Source: Streptomyces sp. ISL-43
GTDB taxonomy: Bacteria > Actinomycetota > Actinomycetes > Streptomycetales > Streptomycetaceae
Assembly (NCBI RefSeq): GCF_018614195.1
Contig: NZ_JAGGOT010000047.1
Span: 1-40,847, forward strand
Length of the DNA: 40,847 nt
Reading direction: 5' to 3'
Positions 22,831 through 30,335 of this stretch are shown piece by piece (the first letter of the stretch is position 1; every line of letters begins with the position of its first letter). A program made the position numbers and the translations under genes. Below the pieces are notes generated by a model that did not search any database, was not told the DNA's origin, and saw only the letters and a program-made list of their open reading frames with translations.

Positions 22831-23931
22831 TCAGCAGCACTCGACGGAGACGGCCTGAACGAGGTTGTTGCCGAAGCCGCCCCGGTTCCACGGTTGTTCG
22901 AGCGGCTGGGTGCGGCCCGAGGCGTCGGTGGCGCGGACCAGGAGGGTGTGGCTGCCCGGGGCCGCCGTCCAGTCGGCGTGCCAGCCCTGCCAGGCGTACG
23001 GATGCTCCCCCGGCGACCGCACCTCGGCGTCGGCCCAGCCGCCGCCCCCGTCGGCGCTGAACTCCACGCGCACGACCGCCCCGTAGCCCGACCACGCGCG
23101 CCCGGCCAGCCGCACCGGACCCGGGCGCACGACGCGGGTGCGCGACATGAAGTCGGGGAAGCCGGGCGGGACCAGCAGGGCGCGCGGCGCGATGCGGGTG
23201 ACCGGCTCGCCGGACTCCTCCGCGCTCTGCCTGAACCGGTAGGCGACGGCCTGCTGGAACCCGCCGAAGGCCGCGTCGACGAGCTCGATGTCCCGCAGCC
23301 ACTTCACGTGGGCCATCCCGTACCAGCCGGGCACGACCAGCCGCAGCGGATGCCCGTGCTGCGGGGGCAGCGGCCCGCCGTTCATCGTGTGGGCGAGCAG
23401 GACGTCCGCGTCGACGGGCAACGGCAGGCTGCGCCGGTAGTCCTGCTCGACACCCCGCTCCACCCCGTGGTCGGCGCCGGTGAACACCGCCTCGACGGCG
23501 TCCGGCGCCACCCCCGCCTCGGCGAGCACCGCGCGCAGCGGCACGCCCGTCCAGTCGGCGGTGCCCACCGCCTCCAGCAGCCACGGCTGGCTCACCGGGC
23601 GAGGGGAGAGCCGGGCCCGCCCGTTGCCCGCGCACTCCATGGTGACCCGGCGGGTGACGGCGGGGAGTGCCCGCAGGTCCCGCAGGCCCAGCTCCAAGGG
23701 GTGCTCGAGGCGCCCGTGGACGGCGAGCCGCCAGCTGTCGGCCTCGCCCTCGGGGATGTCGTAGTGCGTCAGCACGTAGTGCAGGCCCGGGGGTGTGACC
23801 TCGTAGCGCATGGCCTCCAGGGGCATTCCGTGGTTGCGCGCGGCGAGCGCCAGCTCGTCCTGGCCGATGCCCTCCCCGACGCCGGCGACCCGCCCCGGCG
23901 CGCTGATCCCGCCGGGGAAGCGCTCCTCCAT
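22831..23931 (-). CDS. Sulfite-oxidase-like molybdopterin enzyme
   Basis: 366 residues. The molybdenum-cofactor fold is visible: VTMECAGNGRARLSP with the Mo-ligating Cys100, DWTGVPLRAVLAEAG, TGADHGVERGV, and the VPGWYGMAHVKWLRDIEL cofactor segment; the C-terminal 100 residues are the dimerisation (Ig-like) domain. Sulfite oxidase family enzymes oxidise sulfite or reduce sulfoxides. There is no Tat or Sec signal, so it is cytoplasmic unless exported with a partner. The C-terminus ends in two cysteines. The gene is followed on its strand by doxX after a 100-bp gap, which could be a second transcript. Confidence 0.92.
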   Translation of the reverse strand: MEERFPGGISAPGRVAGVGEGIGQDELALAARNHGMPLEAMRYEVTPPGLHYVLTHYDIPEGEADSWRLAVHGRLEHPLELGLRDLRALPAVTRRVTMECAGNGRARLSPRPVSQPWLLEAVGTADWTGVPLRAVLAEAGVAPDAVEAVFTGADHGVERGVEQDYRRSLPLPVDADVLLAHTMNGGPLPPQHGHPLRLVVPGWYGMAHVKWLRDIELVDAAFGGFQQAVAYRFRQSAEESGEPVTRIAPRALLVPPGFPDFMSRTRVVRPGPVRLAGRAWSGYGAVVRVEFSADGGGGWADAEVRSPGEHPYAWQGWHADWTAAPGSHTLLVRATDASGRTQPLEQPWNRGGFGNNLVQAVSVECC

Positions 23932-24033
23932 GCGTCCATGCTCCCGCGCGGCCGCCGGACCGGCTACTCGGCGTGCGGATCACTCGAACGGACGGTATGA
24001 ATTGATCTGTCCCTTATGTGATCGGAGTGACGC

Positions 24034-24432
24034 ATGGACGACTATCCGCTGCTCAACCTGTTCTGGACGATGCTCTGGCTCTTCCTGTGGGTGATGTGGT
24101 TCTTCCTGCTGTTCAAGGTGATCACGGACATCTTCCGCGACCACGACCTGCACGGCTGGGGCAAGGCGGGATGGCTGGTCCTGGTGCTCCTGCTGCCCTA
24201 CCTCGGAGTCTTCGTCTACCTGATCGTGCGCGGCCACGGCATGGGCAAGCGGGACGTGAAGCAGGCCGAGGAGAGCGAGAGGGCCTTCCAGGACTACGTC
24301 CGGAAGGCGGCGGGCGGCTCCGGGCCCGGCCACAGCCCGATCGAGGAGCTCGCGAAACTGTCCTCCCTCAAGGAGAAGGGCGACATCACTCCGGAGGAGT
24401 TCGCCAAGGCCAAGGAGAAGCTCCTCGCCTGA
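24034..24432 (+). CDS. PLDN and SHOCT domain membrane protein
   Basis: 132 residues. Two membrane helices (7-31 and 45-69: FWTMLWLFLWVMWFFLLFKVITDIFRDHDLHGWGKAGWLVLVLLLPYLGVFVYLI) match the phospholipase D nuclease N-terminal type, here without any nuclease domain. The C-terminus (SPIEELAKLSSLKEKGDITPEEFAKAKEKLL) is a SHOCT motif. Such short proteins are common in actinobacteria with unknown roles. GGAGTGACGC precedes the ATG. It is divergent from the molybdopterin enzyme and ends in a strong terminator. Confidence 0.9.
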   Translation: MDDYPLLNLFWTMLWLFLWVMWFFLLFKVITDIFRDHDLHGWGKAGWLVLVLLLPYLGVFVYLIVRGHGMGKRDVKQAEESERAFQDYVRKAAGGSGPGHSPIEELAKLSSLKEKGDITPEEFAKAKEKLLA

Positions 24433-24462
24433 CCGCCTCCTCTCACCCGAGTACCCGCGCCA

Positions 24463-24490
24463 GGGGCCGGACCGCGTGCGGTCCGGCCCC
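24463..24490. terminator. Bidirectional 13-bp stem-loop
   Basis: GGGGCCGGACCGC (24463-24475) and GCGGTCCGGCCCC (24478-24490) are perfect complements, giving a stem of at least 12 bp after a minimal loop. It separates the PLDN gene from the convergent sigma factor gene. Confidence 0.85.
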
Positions 24491-24513
24491 CGCGTGCGGG
24501 TGCTCTTCGCCGG

Positions 24514-25167
24514 TCAGGCGGCGAGCGGGGTCTCGGCGTCCGCCAGCAGGTCGATCAGGGACGAGCGCGCGCGGGCCACGCGGGAGCGGACCGTGCCGAT
24601 CGGGCAGCCGAGCATGAGGGCCGCCTCGGCGTACGGGAGCCCGAGGAGCTGGGTGAGGACGAAGACCTCGCGCCGCTCCGCGGGGATCTCCGCCAGGAGT
24701 TCCGCGAGGGCGACCCCGTCCTCGAAGCCCGGCAGACCGCGTGGCTGGGTCTGCTCGGCGGCCGTCTGCCAGTCGTCTCTGTCGGCGATCCTGGGGCGGG
24801 CCGCCTTGTGGCGGAGGCTGTCCACCACGGTGCGCCGGGCGATGGAGAGCAGCCACGTACGGGCGGAGGAGCGGCCCTCGAAGCGGTGCAGGCTGCCCAG
24901 GGCGCGCAGGAAGGTCTCCTGGGTGAGGTCTTCGGCGGACTGCGGGTCGGCGCTGAGGTAGGCGACGTAGCGGCGTACGTCGCGCTGCACGGCGCGTACG
25001 AACCGGTCCACGGCGGCGGGGTCGCCGTCGCGGGCGGCCAGCGCGAGCAGGGTGACCGCCTCGTCGGGGCCGGCGGCGTGGCGTGCGGGGGCCGGGGTCG
25101 TACCGGGGGCCGTGGTGGCGGTGGCGGCGGCGTGAGCGGTCGGGCGGGTGAGCAGGGCAGGGGTCAT
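24514..25167 (-). CDS. ECF (RpoE-like) RNA polymerase sigma factor
   Basis: 217 residues from ATG at 25167 (complement), preceded by AAGGAC; an upstream ATG at 25257 would add 30 residues. Region 2: VDRFVRAVQRDVRRYVAYLSADPQSAEDLTQETFLRALGSLHRFEGRSSARTWLLSIARRTVVDSLR. Region 4: LLAEIPAERREVFVLTQLLGLPYAEAALMLGCPIGTVRSRVARARSSLIDLL. No zinc anti-sigma gene is adjacent; the next gene on the strand (25312) encodes a Met/His-rich membrane protein that may sense or handle metal, a pairing seen with copper-linked ECF factors. The link is inference. Confidence 0.93.
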   Translation of the reverse strand: MTPALLTRPTAHAAATATTAPGTTPAPARHAAGPDEAVTLLALAARDGDPAAVDRFVRAVQRDVRRYVAYLSADPQSAEDLTQETFLRALGSLHRFEGRSSARTWLLSIARRTVVDSLRHKAARPRIADRDDWQTAAEQTQPRGLPGFEDGVALAELLAEIPAERREVFVLTQLLGLPYAEAALMLGCPIGTVRSRVARARSSLIDLLADAETPLAA

Positions 25168-25311
25168 CGCCTGATGTCCTTCTGGGAATCCGGGATCCGG
25201 TGCCGCATGCGGGGGCACGGCGGAGCCCGCGAACGGGTACGGCCCGCCGAATGGCATGGCCGATGCCCGAGGCGCGGGGCGGTGGCCCGTCGCGCGTCGG
25301 GGAGCCGGCTG

Positions 25312-26187
25312 TCAGATGACAGCGGTCCCGAGAGGCGGACCCCGTGAGGTGAGGGCGTCGGCGAGCAGGAGGCTGCGCAGCGTCCGGGCCCGGTGGTCCC
25401 GGCGGCAGCGGACGCGGGGACGGTGCGCGGGCGCGGGGAGGCGGAAGGACAGGCGCAGCGGTACGAGGAGCCAGCCGGCGAAGGCGCGCAGGACGCGGAA
25501 GGCGCCCCGCTCCCCGTACGCGAGCCAGAGGCCGCAGACCAGGGCGGCGAGGAGGTGGCCGGCGAGCATGCCGAGCGGTGACATGGAGCCGGTGCCGTGT
25601 CCGGCGCCCATCGACATCGGCATCGACAGCGACGCCGACAGCGACGCCGGCATCGACGCCGGCATCGGCATCGGCATCGGCATCGACATGGGCATCGACG
25701 CCGCGCCGTCGGTCAGCGCGTGCACGGCGTGCATGGCGTGCTGGACATGGCCGCCCGCGGCCCCGCCCGTGTCCGTCAACGGCGACGGCGATTGCGGGGG
25801 GAGCGCGGGCGGGGAGCACAGCAGGTACCGGACCCACCGGTGGGCGAGCGCGCCCACGGAGTCCGGGGCCCCTAAGGAGCGGGAGGCCGACGCCGCGGCG
25901 CCGTGTGCCGTCGCGGCCGGAAGACGGTCCACCACCGCCTGAGCCAGCGAGAACCCGCTGTGCAGCGCGGCTTGGACGGCGACGGTCGCGGCGGTGACGG
26001 CCGCCAGGCCGCGCTCGCGGCCGGCGAGGACCCAGCCCACCCCGGCGCTGACGGCGACCGCCGCCGCCATCGCCCGCCACGGGACGGAAGCCCCCGACAT
26101 GAGGACGTGCCCGAGGGCCGAGAGCAGCACGCAGGTGGCCGCGAACATCGCAGCCCGTACCGCGCGACAACATCGACCCGGAGTCAT
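25312..26187 (-). CDS. Met/His-rich integral membrane protein, possibly copper-related
   Basis: 291 residues. Several membrane helices (about 12-30, 38-56, 62-80 and 206-222) surround a long outer loop of residues 145-207 very rich in Met, His and Ser: HVQHAMHAVHALTDGAAS, then alternating Met-Pro and Met-Ser, then SMGAGHGTGSM. Such Met/His runs in outer loops bind copper or silver in known Cop proteins. The C-terminus is Arg-rich. It lies on the same strand as the ECF sigma gene 145 bp away. The loop is encoded by a simple repeat. I know no named family; copper function is inference. Confidence 0.65.
   Translation of the reverse strand: MTPGRCCRAVRAAMFAATCVLLSALGHVLMSGASVPWRAMAAAVAVSAGVGWVLAGRERGLAAVTAATVAVQAALHSGFSLAQAVVDRLPAATAHGAAASASRSLGAPDSVGALAHRWVRYLLCSPPALPPQSPSPLTDTGGAAGGHVQHAMHAVHALTDGAASMPMSMPMPMPMPASMPASLSASLSMPMSMGAGHGTGSMSPLGMLAGHLLAALVCGLWLAYGERGAFRVLRAFAGWLLVPLRLSFRLPAPAHRPRVRCRRDHRARTLRSLLLADALTSRGPPLGTAVI
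25609..25703. repeat. GGCATC/GACGCC simple repeat encoding the Met-rich loop
   Basis: Hexamers of GGCATC, GACATC, GACGCC and GACAGC follow each other; on the coding (minus) strand they read Met-Pro and Met-Ser runs and Ala-Ser steps. Four consecutive GGCATC units lie at about 25661-25684. Length changes in six-base steps would keep the frame. Confidence 0.85.
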
Positions 26188-26359
26188 GGCGGGGTCATCG
26201 TTGCACCGACCCGGTGGCGGCGACAGTGGGTATCAGGCTTTCTCATGCAGCGCTCGAGCGGCATGTGTCGCACACCACAACGGACCCTGGGAACTCGGCT
26301 GTTCGCCCGTCCGACCCCTGTTCCGGACCGGAGATCCGGCAGCGGGAACGGGGTGCGCG

Positions 26360-27607
26360 GTGGGGGAGCGGAGTGTGTGGGCGGGGGCGGCACCCGGCGT
26401 GTCCGAGGCGGCGGCCGCGGCGTCCGACGGACCCGGGGCGAGGGCGGGCGGCATGTTGACCGCGCTGCTCACCAGCGCCATGGCCTTCTCGATGCTGCAG
26501 CTGTTCCTCTTCGGCGCGCTCGGTCCGAGGCTGGTGGCCGAGTCGGGCGTCTCGCCGGCCGTACTCGGTCTGACGACGACGGTCGGATTCGGTACGGCGG
26601 CCGTGCTGTCGCCCTTCGGCGGCCGGCTGGTGGACCGGATCGGGCCGCGGCGCTCCCTCGTCCTCCTGCTGTCGGTGTCCGCCGCGACACTCGCGCTGAT
26701 CGGCGCCGCACCCGGCCCCGGCTTCCTCCTCGCCGCCGTAGCGCTGGGCGGAGTGCCCCAGGCCCTGGCCAACCCGGCGACCAACAAGGCGATCCTCGCC
26801 GCCGTCGCCCCCGCCCGGCGCGCGCAGGTGACCGGCGTGAAGCAGTCCGGCGTCCAGCTGGGGGCCTTCGCGGCCGGGCTGCCGCTCACGGCGCTGGCCG
26901 CCGCGGCCGGCTGGCGCGGGGCGGTGTGGACGGCGGCCGCCGCCGCCGCGGTGGCGGCGCTGTGGGCGCTGCGCGCCCTGCCCGCCGACCCTCCGGGTAG
27001 GCCAGCGCCGCCGCGCTCCTCGCTCGTACCCCGTGGCGACATCGCCTGGCTGGCGGTGTTCTCGCTGTTCCTGGGCTGCGGGATCGCCTCGGTCAATACG
27101 TACGTGGCCCTGTTCGGCGCACAGCGTCTCGGCATGGGCCCCACCGCGGCCGGCGCCCTGGTCGCGGTGCTCGGCGTCGCGGGCATCGGCGGCAGGGTGG
27201 GCTGGTCGAAGGCGGCCCGGCCGGGGCGCGCGCGGTGGCTTCCGGGCGGGCTGGCGGCCGGTGCGGTGGGGGCGGCCGCGCTGCTGGCGGCGGCGCTCGT
27301 CGCGGGGCCGCTGGTCTGGGCGGGCGCGGTGGCCGTCGGGGTGTTCGCCGTGTCGGCCAACGCCGTCTCGATGGTGCTGGTGATGCAGCGCTCCGCCCCC
27401 GGCCGGGCCGGGCAGGACTCCGGGCTCGTGGCCGCCGGGTTCTTCGCCGGATTCGCGCTCGGGCCACCGCTGTTCGGGCCGCTCGCGGACGCGGGGCGGT
27501 ACGGGCCGGGCTGGCTGCTGGTCGCGGCCGAGTTCGCGCTGGCCTGCGCCGTCGCGACGGCGTGGGCGCTGCGGGAGCGGCGCGCGCGAGCCGTGGCCGC
27601 GGCATGA
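26360..27607 (+). CDS. Major facilitator superfamily transporter
   Basis: 415 residues from GTG 26360 (or 384 from ATG 26453, which starts directly before the first membrane helix). Twelve hydrophobic helices; the MFS signature after helix 2-3 is GGRLVDRIGPRRSLVLLL, and the second half repeats the fold. Helix 4-5 contains LANPATNKAILAAVAPARRAQVTGVKQSGVQLGAFAAGLPL, characteristic of the cyanate/glucose-type group of actinobacterial MFS proteins. Substrate unknown. Its stop overlaps the GH88-like gene by ATGA, so the two are an operon. The 170 bp before it holds the divergent promoter with the Met-rich gene. Confidence 0.88.
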   Translation: MGERSVWAGAAPGVSEAAAAASDGPGARAGGMLTALLTSAMAFSMLQLFLFGALGPRLVAESGVSPAVLGLTTTVGFGTAAVLSPFGGRLVDRIGPRRSLVLLLSVSAATLALIGAAPGPGFLLAAVALGGVPQALANPATNKAILAAVAPARRAQVTGVKQSGVQLGAFAAGLPLTALAAAAGWRGAVWTAAAAAAVAALWALRALPADPPGRPAPPRSSLVPRGDIAWLAVFSLFLGCGIASVNTYVALFGAQRLGMGPTAAGALVAVLGVAGIGGRVGWSKAARPGRARWLPGGLAAGAVGAAALLAAALVAGPLVWAGAVAVGVFAVSANAVSMVLVMQRSAPGRAGQDSGLVAAGFFAGFALGPPLFGPLADAGRYGPGWLLVAAEFALACAVATAWALRERRARAVAAA

Positions 27608-28833
27608 GCGGGCCGCGGTGGGCGCGGTCGGCGCTGGCGGACGTCCTCGACCGGGTCGCCGTCGGCGCGGCCGAAGCCGGGGACCGCTTCCCGCTGTACG
27701 CCGACCCGGAGACGGGACGCTGGACGACCACCGGTCGCGGATCGTGGGCCGGCGGCTTCTGGGCCGGGCTGCTGTGGCTGCGGGCCCGGCACACCGGCGC
27801 CGCGGCCGACCGGGCCGCCGCCTCCGCGTGCACCGCGCGACTGGCCGACTGGGTGGACGCGGACACCTCCACGCGCGGGCTGATCCTCTGGTACGGCACC
27901 GCGCTCGCCGCCGGTGACACCGCCGCGCGCGAGCTCCGCACGCGGGCGGCCGAAGCCTGCCTGGCGGCGATGGACGCCGAACTGGGCCTGGTGCCCTGGG
28001 GTTCGGCCTTCGGCGGCCCCCGACTCCTGGCCCGTGTGGACGGCGTCCCGGGCATGATCCCCCTCCTGGCCTCGGCGGGCCCCCGGGGCGCGACAGCAGC
28101 GGCCTCCCACCTGACCCGCCACCTGACCCTGTGCCTCCCCGCACCCGCCCCGGCCCCCGTCCCGCACCCCACGTCCGACCCCGCCCCCGCTCCCGGCCTC
28201 GGCCCCGGCCCCGTCCCGGCCTCCGGCCCTGAACAGGCCTCCGGCTTGGCCCTGGGCTCAGCCTCCGCCCCGGGCGTGGTTTCCGGGCCCGTCCCTGGCC
28301 CGGACCCGGCCTCCCGGCCCGGTCTCGTGCCGGCCTGGGGCTTCGTGGCAGGGGCGGGGTGGCGGCCATGTGGGGATCCGCCCGATGGGTGGAGTCGGGG
28401 CCGGGCCTGGCTGCTGCTCGCGCTGGCCGACGTACTGCACCGGCCCGACGTCGCCGGGCGGCTGGCGGACGGTCCGCAAGCGCCGGCGGAGCGGTTGGCC
28501 GACGTGTGGGCGGGGCCGGGCGCGGCGCTCGTCCCGCTGGCCGACGAGGCGTGGCCCGACGGCCCGTTGGACACCTCCGCCGCCGCCGTCACGGCCGTCG
28601 CGCTGCTGAAACTCGCCCGCGTCCCGGGCCCCGGCGCCGCGCGGTACGGGGCTCGCGCGGCAGCGATCCTGGAGCGGCTGGCCGACGCGCACCTGTCACG
28701 GGGCAGGTTGCTGGACGGCTGCTACGACGCCGGGAAGGGCATCGCGGTCCGGCACGAACTGGTCTGGGGCACCTTCTTCCTGGCGCTCGGGCTGGCCGAA
28801 CTGACCGGGCTGCTCGACATCCGCGACATCTGA
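27604..28833 (+). CDS. GH88-like (unsaturated glucuronyl hydrolase-like) protein with Pro/Ala insert
   Basis: 409 residues. The (alpha/alpha)6-barrel pattern of GH88 is seen: GSWAGGFWAGLLWLRARHTG, VDGVPGMIPLLASAG (the family's second catalytic Asp region), GWSRGRAWLLLALADVL, PLDTSAAAVTAVALLKLAR, LVWGTFFLALGLAEL. The place of the first catalytic Asp (normally HD.GF) reads TRGLILWYG, so activity is doubtful. About residues 178-250 are a Pro/Ala/Gly low-complexity insert, ending GLVPAWGFVAG, that splits the fold. It is translationally coupled to the MFS gene, so may process the transported compound, as in sugar uptake units. Confidence 0.6.
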   Translation: MSGPRWARSALADVLDRVAVGAAEAGDRFPLYADPETGRWTTTGRGSWAGGFWAGLLWLRARHTGAAADRAAASACTARLADWVDADTSTRGLILWYGTALAAGDTAARELRTRAAEACLAAMDAELGLVPWGSAFGGPRLLARVDGVPGMIPLLASAGPRGATAAASHLTRHLTLCLPAPAPAPVPHPTSDPAPAPGLGPGPVPASGPEQASGLALGSASAPGVVSGPVPGPDPASRPGLVPAWGFVAGAGWRPCGDPPDGWSRGRAWLLLALADVLHRPDVAGRLADGPQAPAERLADVWAGPGAALVPLADEAWPDGPLDTSAAAVTAVALLKLARVPGPGAARYGARAAAILERLADAHLSRGRLLDGCYDAGKGIAVRHELVWGTFFLALGLAELTGLLDIRDI

Positions 28834-28891
28834 CTGCCCCGCCCGCTGCCGCTGCCCCGCCCGCTGCCGCTGCCGCGCCCGCCCGCTGCCG
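28834..28891. repeat. 18-bp tandem repeat between convergent genes
   Basis: CTGCCCCGCCCGCTGCCG at 28834-28851 and 28852-28869, then a drifted third copy to 28891. It begins at the stop of the GH88-like gene and fills the gap to the dehydrogenase stop. Confidence 0.8.
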
Positions 28892-28921
28892 CGCGTACCC
28901 GCGCCGCCGGCCCTGCCCCCG

Positions 28922-30187
28922 CTACCCCCCGTACCCCCGCAAGACCCGCCGCGCCACCCCCGTGATGTGGAGTTCGTCCGGGCCGTCGAGGATGCGGGCG
29001 GTGCGGCCCGAGCGGTAGAGGGCGGGCAGGGCGGTGTCCGGGCCGAGGCCGGCCGCGCCGTGGATCTGGATCGCGGAGTCCGTCACCTGCTGGAGCATGC
29101 GCGCGGCGGCCACCTTGGCCAACCCCACCTCGACGTGCGCGTCCAGCCCGGCGTCGATCCTGGCCACGGCCTCGTGGACGATCGGGCGCGTGGTGCGCAG
29201 GGCGAGGAGCGCCTCGAAGACGTGCTGCTGGACGAGCTGGTGGCCGCCGAGCGGCCCGCGCGAGCCCGTACGGGAGCTCGCGCGCTCGCACATGAGGTCG
29301 AAGGCGCGCTGCGCCTGCCCGAGCCAGCGCAGGCAGCGCAGCGTACGGCCCAGTTGGAGCCGTTCCCCGGCGATGTCGAGGGCCCGGCCGCGTTCGCCGA
29401 GGAGGTGGTCGGCGGGCACCGGGACCCGGTCGAACTCGATCTCCCACTGCCCGGACGCGCCGAACACGGGCAGCTCGCGCACCACCCGGAACCCGGGCGC
29501 GGAGGTGGGGACGACGAGCAGGGAGAGCCCGGTGCGGTCGGCCGGCTCCCCGTCGGTGCGGACGAGGACGGTGACCAGGCCGGCTTCGGCGGCGTGCGAG
29601 GTGAACCACTTGCGACCGCTCACCGTCCAGCTCCCGTCGGCCTGTTCGACGGCCCGGGTGGCGGTGAGGAACGGGTCGCTGCCCGGTACGTCCGGCTCCG
29701 TCATGGCGTAGCAGGCGCGCAGCTCCCCGGCCGTCAGCCGCCGCGGGTACAGGGCGCGCACCCGTTCGCTGCCGTGGCGCAGCAGCATCGTGGCGTCCAG
29801 CAGGGGAGCCGATCCCAGCGCGGCCGGTCCGTGGTCGCTCGCCCCCTCGGCCTCGGCGAGCTGCGCGTACGCGGCCAGTCCGAGCCCCTGGCCGCCCAGT
29901 TCGGCGGGGAGCGGCAGTGCCCACAGGCCCGCCGCCTTCGCCTCGCCCTGAACCTCCCGCAGGGCGGTCGCCGCCGCCGGGCCGCCCGCGTCGAGCACGG
30001 GCTCGCGGGGCATGACCCGCTCCCGCACGAAGGCCGCCACCCGGTCCCTCAACTCCACTGCGGAGGAAAGTGGTTCGCCACGGTCACGCCCCGCACCCGA
30101 TCGGTATTCCGCGACTCCGGTCCGCGCCACTCCGGTCCGCGCCACTCCGATCCCCGCGACTCCGATCTCCGCCACTCGGTTCTCCAC
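28922..30187 (-). CDS. Acyl-CoA dehydrogenase
   Basis: 421 residues if started at GTG 30187 (complement), with GGAGG six bases upstream. The family-like sequence begins at about residue 43 (VELRDRVAAFVRERVMPREPVLDAGG), so GTG 30058 is the alternative start; the extra residues come from a 15-bp repeat. The dehydrogenase shows ACYAMTEPDVPGSDP, WTVSGRKWFTSHAAEAGL (FAD/substrate loop), GRTLRCLRWLGQAQRAFDL, and IQIHGAAGLGPDTALPALYRSGRTARILDGPDELH at the C-terminus. It oxidises an acyl-CoA at C2-C3 with FAD. Divergent from a CoA-transferase and ligase pair, like CaiA beside CaiB and CaiC. Confidence 0.93.
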   Translation of the reverse strand: MENRVAEIGVAGIGVARTGVARTGVAEYRSGAGRDRGEPLSSAVELRDRVAAFVRERVMPREPVLDAGGPAAATALREVQGEAKAAGLWALPLPAELGGQGLGLAAYAQLAEAEGASDHGPAALGSAPLLDATMLLRHGSERVRALYPRRLTAGELRACYAMTEPDVPGSDPFLTATRAVEQADGSWTVSGRKWFTSHAAEAGLVTVLVRTDGEPADRTGLSLLVVPTSAPGFRVVRELPVFGASGQWEIEFDRVPVPADHLLGERGRALDIAGERLQLGRTLRCLRWLGQAQRAFDLMCERASSRTGSRGPLGGHQLVQQHVFEALLALRTTRPIVHEAVARIDAGLDAHVEVGLAKVAAARMLQQVTDSAIQIHGAAGLGPDTALPALYRSGRTARILDGPDELHITGVARRVLRGYGG

Positions 30188-30198
30188 CACTTTCCTCC
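30062..30198. repeat. 15-bp tandem repeats flanked by a 13-bp inverted repeat
   Basis: GGAGGAAAGTGGT (30062-30074) and ACCACTTTCCTCC (30186-30198) are perfect inverted copies. Between them about five 15-bp units lie in tandem, such as GGTCCGCGCCACTCC at 30119-30133 and 30134-30148 and GATCCCCGCGACTCC at 30149-30163. Each inverted arm carries a ribosome-site sequence plus GTG pointing inwards, one on each strand. Confidence 0.85.
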
Positions 30199-30335
30199 AG
30201 CCCGCCGGGAACCCGTGGGAACGGCAGTGCGACTGCCTCCCCGAGGAACTGGTCGGGTGCGCCCGCCCCTTGGTTCCCGCGTACGGATCAGCAGCGGCGC
30301 CGGCCCACCGCCGGGGCCCGGAGCAGAGGAGAGGC

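Noticed and set aside
25312..25942. Plus-strand frames across the Met-rich gene reading Asp/Ile/Gly repeats
   Set aside because: Product of the hexamer repeat read in the wrong strand; no start signals, and the minus-strand membrane protein explains the region.
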